A stretch of DNA of 64,000 nt. Origin: Rhypophila decipiens. Taxonomy: Eukaryota > Ascomycota > Sordariomycetes > Sordariales > Naviculisporaceae. The notes beneath the pieces were generated by a model. That model did no database searches and was not told the origin of the DNA. It was given only the letters and a program-made list of their open reading frames with translations. A program made the translations under genes and the position numbers. The stretch is from NCBI GenBank assembly GCA_033297075.1, contig MU858052.1, forward strand, positions 1-64,000. The letters are read 5' to 3'. This document shows positions 61,001-64,000 of this stretch, in pieces; the stretch's first letter is position 1, and each line of letters opens with the position of its first letter.

Positions 61001-64000
61001 TATTGACGTAACCTGTCGGAGATGGCGGACTCGTCACAGACTGAGGTGGTACGAGTGATGTGCACGATGATGAATGAGAAAAATGATTCTTCAAAATTCG
61101 TAAATGATTCTTCAAAATATCCAATGATTCTTCAAAATTCGTACGAGGTCGAGACTTGCGAAGCTGTGTAAGGAAGGACGGGCCCGAGTTGAGCTCTGTC
61201 CAAGTCCTTTTACATTTAAGTAATCCTCTGTACCGTGAATACACATCCAATACAATTACACTTCAAATCGCAGCGACTTACACTAATTAGCACCAGCGCA
61301 AGTTACCTTAGCTTCATCAGGAATCGGTAGCCCCCTGCAGCCTATCACGAAAATAACTCCCCTGGCTAGAATAGTAGACTAGCCGTAGCGGGAAAAGGTA
61401 AACGTTCTGTGCATAAAGAGGATGCATCCCATCAGCCAACGTCAGAACGTAAAAAAGACGTCTGTTGGCGTTCTGGATGATGGTGGTGATATGTTTACAC
61501 CCCCGAGGCAGGTCTTTTTCAGGTACATGACCGTACGGGCAATTACCATTACCGGGGATACAGTAATTTCACCCTTCGTGTACTGTACGTCAGCATCCAG
61601 TCAACTCCCGTCAGATCAGATTCAGGGTCCAGAATCCTTGCGAGCTTCCCGTACAGAGCATCAACCTTGAACCTGGCCCTATACTGAAAGCCCTCCCTGT
61701 TCATAAGAATCCAGCGAAAGCCGCCAAGAAACAACACGCAAGCAGCAAAAGGACCAACATCTTGCGTGCTTGTTATTTCTTTGCATTTCTTTCGTGTATT
61801 ATTGCCTTTTGAGATACCGATCATGGGTGCCTAGCACCTTGTGCAAATCTCTCATACTGGAAAGGGTACTTATTCCGCGGTGTCATTCTCCGTCATTCAA
61901 GGTACTATCCGTCGGGGACCTAGGGATACGTTCTAGAAACCCGGGCCGAGAACTGTTGACAACCTTATCCCCGGCCATTTGGTGCCTTTCTTTCTTTGCC
62001 TCAAATGCTTTCAGCTGGACCTTTCTCGGATGTGTATTTATGCGAGCCAATACCGCGCAACGGGCCTCAGTCCGAACGGCAACTCCCGTACAGCATTACT
62101 CCGTACGGCGCAAAGCTTACGGATGTTGACAAGTCCGCTCATCGCCCGCAGCGACAAATCAGACAATGCCATATGTGAGACATGGTCAGACACACAGAGC
62201 AAGCAGAACTTGGAAGTGTTTCCGAACGTGGGCACATACAAAGGAACGCCGACATAGGAACGGCTTAGCACATCAATTGCGCAATGTTACTAAAGCTTGT
62301 CAACATTCAGCAGCGGAATAATACCAAAGATTTGAAATTCTGGCTACCGAATGCAAATCTCGGGCCGGTCTGCCATATGATGTGCAGCTAAGCAGAATGG
62401 CATTTCTTGGAGCCTTTCAAACTGAGGTTTGGCTCCCTCTGCACATGGCAGGTAATGGACTTGTCTAGATGGCCCGTTGAAAGTGTTGAGTGGTGTGGAT
62501 GGTACGGAAATATACATCACCCACCATCAGGTAGGTACAGCACACAACTCTCAGCTACACTCAACTCCTAGTGGTGGTGAGGTTGCATGCAAGGCACGGC
62601 GGCACCCTCTACATGTAGTTCTACCCTACCATATGGACTACATGTATGGTACAGTACAACCGTATGAACGGTACGTATGTACATCCTAATTCCCAGGACC
62701 AAAAGTCCAGTCCAGCTTTTATGCTCCCCACAGCGGACTGCTTCAAACCCAAGCTGGAATGTGGTGTAAGTATATCTGATGTGCATTGTGCAGTGGTTGG
62801 GTAGCCTGGCTGGCCGGGTGGTTGGACACCAGACGTTTGTTTTGTGGAGGAGGCTTCATGTTGCTCGCTGAATACGAGGTTTTGCACACCTCCATGATGC
62901 AGCCCAAGTTGACGACCTTGCAGCAGTCACGCCTCGAGGCAAGCTGGAAGATCTGCAGTGCCTGGCTCTCTGTGAATTTGCCTCCTGCTCGAGAGTTGTA
63001 TTTGGAATTTGGGACTCTGAGAGAGTGACAGGCGACATGGACCAAAGAAAATCAATGTGAAACCTCGCTGCCGCTTGTGCTTTAGCGAAGGTGAGGCGGG
63101 TTGAGAATTACATTGACTCTTCCACCGTCCGGGTCGTGTGAGAGTGAGGCGAAATGATGTTGATTGTCACTGGGACGTTGGAGTGGTGCAAGCAAGACTG
63201 GGGCAAAGTACGGGACAGCAGAGCACAGGTAATTGCTTGACTCCCTTACCTCCGCGATAATCCATGATGATGCTAAACTTGGACACTTGCTCCTTGAACA
63301 TGTTGGAATTTCCACTTGACTTGTTGTCAAGGAGAGGCATGTCTTACAGTGTCACATTAGGCCAGGAACCGGCTCAGGAACGGCCGTCGGGAGGTGAGAT
63401 AGCTCGGATGGCTGAGACTGGAGAATTGGAGGATGGGGAGGATGGGAAGGATGGTCTCACACACCCGTGGCCACAGCGTCATGACCGCTGGGCCAGGAAT
63501 TGAACACGAAAATGGGTCAGAGGTCGGGCTGTCTCCTGACTCTCGTGACTAGTTCTAGTGACTGACTGCCAGGTTTCGGTGGTGATTTCAGTGGTACGAT
63601 AACAAGGATTCGATAATTTTACTTGTGACCCGAGATGGATAGGAAAGGCGCCAAAATTAAAGCCTGGCTTGTCTATTCCTTTACTTGACGTAGTTCGTCG
63701 AGGCGTTCAAGTTCCGACCAAGAAAGTTGGTAGAACATCAAATCATGAACGTGACACCAGAGGGTCCTGTGATACTCTCGACACGAGTTTGTGCTTCACT
63801 GCCCGAGTGATGTGGAACATGCCAGGGCATGGAAAACTTCCGAGAGACATTAGCTCACGAAAACGACTGGACAGGTAACGGTGCAGGGTAGACAAGGAGA
63901 AAAGAGATATGTATTTGCGTTAAACACTAGCATTAAAAACTAAGAATATTCAGCATAAAGTGCAAATTATGTCCAAGTCCTTCCCACCGTCGACGTTTTT
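61001..64000. other. 3 kb terminal region, no gene supported
   Basis: The part next to 61001 should be the promoter of the second GH135 gene. Three near-copies of an ATGATTCTTCAAAAT motif occur at about 61081-61140. A 91-codon minus frame at 61549-61824 has a balanced composition but no recognised domain. Nothing else is seen up to the window end. Confidence 0.4.
61081..61140. repeat. three short direct repeats of ATGATTCTTCAAAA
   Basis: The 14-base unit ATGATTCTTCAAAA occurs three times at about 24-bp spacing (near 61080, 61104 and 61126), two copies continuing into TTCGTA. It lies just upstream of the second GH135 gene, within 150 bp of its start codon. Confidence 0.75.

Noticed and set aside
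61549..61824. 91-codon minus frame with protein-like composition
   Set aside because: Isolated, no domain and no splice context; possible relic but not supportable.

Overview
The window is genomic DNA of a filamentous ascomycete (Pezizomycotina; genus not determinable from the sequence). The evidence is: roughly balanced base composition, intron-poor genes with mostly 56-80 bp introns carrying GT/AG ends and CTAAC-type branch sites, and families typical of moulds (DUF3433 membrane proteins, Ser/Thr-rich GPI proteins, GH135 spherulin-4 proteins, a giant GT4 enzyme, asaB/CmcJ-like proteins). I support 14 protein genes. No rRNA, complete tRNA, CRISPR array or intact transposon was recognised. 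All exon boundaries are read from splice motifs plus protein continuity; there is no transcript evidence.

Left part (1-8.7 kb): four genes that look like tailoring steps of specialised metabolism sit side by side: an M20-family amidohydrolase (minus strand), divergently an asaB/CmcJ-like oxidase, an isopenicillin-N-synthase-type Fe(II)/2-oxoglutarate dioxygenase, and a membrane-anchored cytochrome P450. No backbone synthase is visible, so this may be the edge of a cluster extending left of base 1 or a small backbone-less set.

Middle part (9.7-41 kb): housekeeping and surface genes with long gene-poor gaps. In order: an unrecognised basic nuclear-looking protein; a DUF3433 membrane protein; a GPI-anchored Ser-rich cell-wall protein with seven 8-residue repeats; a full-length ABCC transporter; a signal-peptide/Cys-rich/one-TM sensor-like protein; a short acidic protein with several SUMO-interaction-like motifs; an MIT-plus-coiled-coil protein (Atg38/NRBF2-like) whose first intron appears to be GC-AG; and a GRAM-VASt sterol-transfer protein of the Lam/Ysp2 family.

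Right part (41-61 kb): what looks like a galactosaminogalactan (GAG) type exopolysaccharide locus. A 3060-residue polytopic GT4 glycosyltransferase resembling Gtb3/Gt4c lies head to head with a membrane-anchored GH135 (Sph3-like) hydrolase across a 1.1 kb shared promoter. A second GH135 paralogue without a membrane anchor lies 5 kb further on. The epimerase, deacetylase and GH114 members of the known cluster are not seen. The 5 kb gap (53.9-59.0 kb) holds degenerate repeats, a perfect 13-bp hairpin and a broken coding-like relic. The last 3 kb contain no gene I can support.
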